Assembly: GCA_024235215.1 (NCBI GenBank)
Contig: JACKMU010000006.1
Location: forward strand, 1-64,000
Length of the DNA stretch: 64,000 nt
Reading direction: 5' to 3'
DNA from: Chromatiaceae bacterium
Lineage (GTDB): Bacteria > Pseudomonadota > Gammaproteobacteria > Chromatiales > Chromatiaceae
Shown: positions 62,428-64,000 of the stretch, piece after piece
Layout: every line of letters begins with the position of its first letter
How positions within the stretch are numbered: the stretch's first letter is position 1
The notes under the pieces: model-generated
Seen by the model: the letters and a program-made list of their open reading frames with translations, nothing else
Told to the model about the DNA's origin: nothing
The model's database searches: none
Made by a program: the position numbers and the translations under genes

Positions 62428-63999
62428 ATGAAAATCAACCAACCGGTGACGAACAGGGAGAGGGAAGTCACATCAACGCACAACATCCTGTCGACAACCG
62501 ACCTCAAAGGTGCCATTACCTATATCAATCCCGACTTTATCGAGGTCAGTGGATTCAACGAGGAAGAGTTGTTGCATAAGAACCACAATATCGTTCGCCA
62601 CCCCGATATGCCCCCAGCGGCTTTCGCGAACCTGTGGGAGGAGGTGAAAGCGGGCAAGCCGTGGATGGGTTTGGTGAAAAATCGCTGTAAAAACGGTGAT
62701 CACTATTGGGTGGATGCCTTCGTGATGCCGATTCGGCAGGAGGGTGCCACCGTCGAATATCAGTCTGTGCGCTACAAAGCGGATAGAGACGCGGTCAACC
62801 GCGCGATTCCCATCTATCAGCGCCTGCTTGCCGGCAAGAGATTTCAGGTAAAGCTCTCCGCCCGACTCTCCCTGACGCAAAAGCTGGTGCTGGGAAACCT
62901 TGTGGCGTTGCTGCCCGCCGCGGTTTTCTCCCTGATGCCTGCGCTCACCGCGCTATTGCCGTTCGCTGTGCTCCTCACCGCCCTCCTCACGGTCGGGGTG
63001 AACGTGGTGCTGATGCTGCCAATGCGTCGGATTCTCTCGTTGGCGCGTGAGATCTACGATCAGCCGGTAATGCGGCGCATCTACACCGGACGAGACGACG
63101 AATTCGGGCAGATCCAGCTGGCATTGCGCATGCAGAAATCACAGCTCAATGCGGTCATCGGGCGGCTCTCCGACACGGCCAGAATTTTAGACAAGGTCGC
63201 CACGGTCACCTCGCAAACCTCGGAACAGGCGAATCAGGGAGTGGAGGCGCAACAACAGCACGAACTGGTCCAGCTGGCAACGGCGATGACCGAGATGGTG
63301 GCGACGGTGCAGGAGATCGCCCGCAGCTCTGTTCATGCGGCCGACGCGGCCGCGGTGGGGCAAAAGGAGACCGGCTCCGGAAAAGCGGTCGTCGAGCACA
63401 CCATCTCCGCGATCAATGGCCTGGCCGTTGAAGTGCAATCCGCGGGTGAGGTGATTGAAAAGCTGTCACGACAAAGTGCCAATATCGTCAAAGTGCTCGA
63501 TGTCATCAAGGGGATTGCCGAGCAGACCAACCTGTTGGCTTTGAATGCCGCCATCGAAGCGGCGCGGGCGGGTGAGAACGGGCGCGGGTTTGCGGTCGTG
63601 GCGGATGAGGTCCGCACGCTGGCGAACCGTACCACCGAATCGGCCAGAGAGATCGAAAAGATGATCGAAGAGCTGCAAACCGGCAGCCGGCAGGCGGTCG
63701 ATGTGATGCATCGCAGTCGCAAGGAGGCGCAACACAGCGTTGAGTTCGCCGCCAAGGCCGGCTCCGCGTTGACGGCGATCGCCAATGCGATCGATGACAT
63801 CACCGATATGAATCACCAGATCGCCACCGCGTCGGAAGAGCAGAGTACCGTTGCCGAGGAGATCAATCAGAATGCAGTCACTATCAGTCAGGTCGCCGAA
63901 ACGACCGCACTGGGTGCCAAGCAGAGTGTGGCCGCCACACAGGAGATGCTCGGCTCGATCCAGCGCATGCTGGGCCTGGTGAAGCAGTTCAAAGGCTGA
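62428..63999 (+). CDS. Aer-like PAS-domain methyl-accepting chemotaxis protein
   Basis: 523 aa. The PAS domain near residues 20-130 starts STTDLKGAITYINPDFIEVS and has HNIVRHPDMPPAAFANLWEE, the Aer-type FAD-binding signature. Two helices (KLVLGNLVALLPAAVFSLM and the next hydrophobic run) form an in-membrane hairpin with no periplasmic domain. A HAMP-like segment and the signalling domain follow: GIAEQTNLLALNAAIEAARA, then VVADEVRTLANRTTES. It should steer swimming in response to redox or oxygen. The stop codon ends one base before the window edge, so the gene is complete. Confidence 0.94.
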   Translation: MKINQPVTNREREVTSTHNILSTTDLKGAITYINPDFIEVSGFNEEELLHKNHNIVRHPDMPPAAFANLWEEVKAGKPWMGLVKNRCKNGDHYWVDAFVMPIRQEGATVEYQSVRYKADRDAVNRAIPIYQRLLAGKRFQVKLSARLSLTQKLVLGNLVALLPAAVFSLMPALTALLPFAVLLTALLTVGVNVVLMLPMRRILSLAREIYDQPVMRRIYTGRDDEFGQIQLALRMQKSQLNAVIGRLSDTARILDKVATVTSQTSEQANQGVEAQQQHELVQLATAMTEMVATVQEIARSSVHAADAAAVGQKETGSGKAVVEHTISAINGLAVEVQSAGEVIEKLSRQSANIVKVLDVIKGIAEQTNLLALNAAIEAARAGENGRGFAVVADEVRTLANRTTESAREIEKMIEELQTGSRQAVDVMHRSRKEAQHSVEFAAKAGSALTAIANAIDDITDMNHQIATASEEQSTVAEEINQNAVTISQVAETTALGAKQSVAATQEMLGSIQRMLGLVKQFKG

Positions 64000-64000
64000 C

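Overview
The window looks like chromosomal DNA of a respiratory gammaproteobacterium, perhaps a sulfur-oxidising Chromatiales or Sedimenticola-type organism. This is inferred from c-type cytochromes and a bacterial cytochrome c peroxidase behind FNR-type boxes, a P-II protein, an Anbu/transglutaminase/alpha-E cluster, HD-GYP and GGDEF signalling, two MacAB-like exporters, chemoreceptors and a Gly/Tyr-rich secreted protein of sulfur-globule-protein character. No rRNA, tRNA, CRISPR array, prophage or intact insertion sequence was seen.

Layout. 1-13 kb: end of a P-II gene, a frameshifted secreted calcium-repeat protein, a DUF1499 protein, a diguanylate cyclase, cytochrome c peroxidase with two perfect TTGAT-N4-ATCAA boxes, an ATP-grasp-like protein, an HD-GYP response regulator behind a decayed hybrid kinase, a Nudix hydrolase, a Tas-like aldo/keto reductase and a GH12-like secreted protein. 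13-26 kb: metallophosphoesterase, CarS-like membrane protein, MacAB-like exporter, radical SAM protein, a Phd antitoxin with a truncated VapC, gamma-glutamyltransferase and a nine-heme cytochrome. 26-33 kb: an ECF sigma/anti-sigma operon with a lipoprotein and an alpha/alpha-toroid protein, a divergent protein with 59 consecutive Asp residues, an SDR, a Gly-rich secreted protein and a 166-bp palindromic MITE-like element.

33-43 kb is the most unusual part. After a chemoreceptor come five same-strand genes with gaps of 71 nt or less: an FtsI-like protein that has lost the catalytic residues of its transpeptidase motifs, an FtsW/RodA-like SEDS protein whose catalytic Asp is Asn, a SIR2-like/TIR fusion, a membrane-anchored STAND NTPase with an FGE-like domain lacking the catalytic cysteines, and RtcB RNA ligase. 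I propose it as a candidate envelope-sensing conflict or defence module with an RNA-repair arm. Gene content and residue changes are read from the sequence; the joint function is inference.

43-64 kb: a second MacAB-like exporter with two permeases, an RND/MMPL transporter fused to a cyclic-nucleotide-binding domain, the Anbu cluster (Anbu peptidase, divergent from transglutaminase-DUF2126, circularly permuted ATP-grasp and alpha-E), a diheme cytochrome c, a Crp/Fnr regulator with an FNR-type recognition helix, a DUF2892 protein, a PDC-sensor protein and an Aer-like PAS chemoreceptor.
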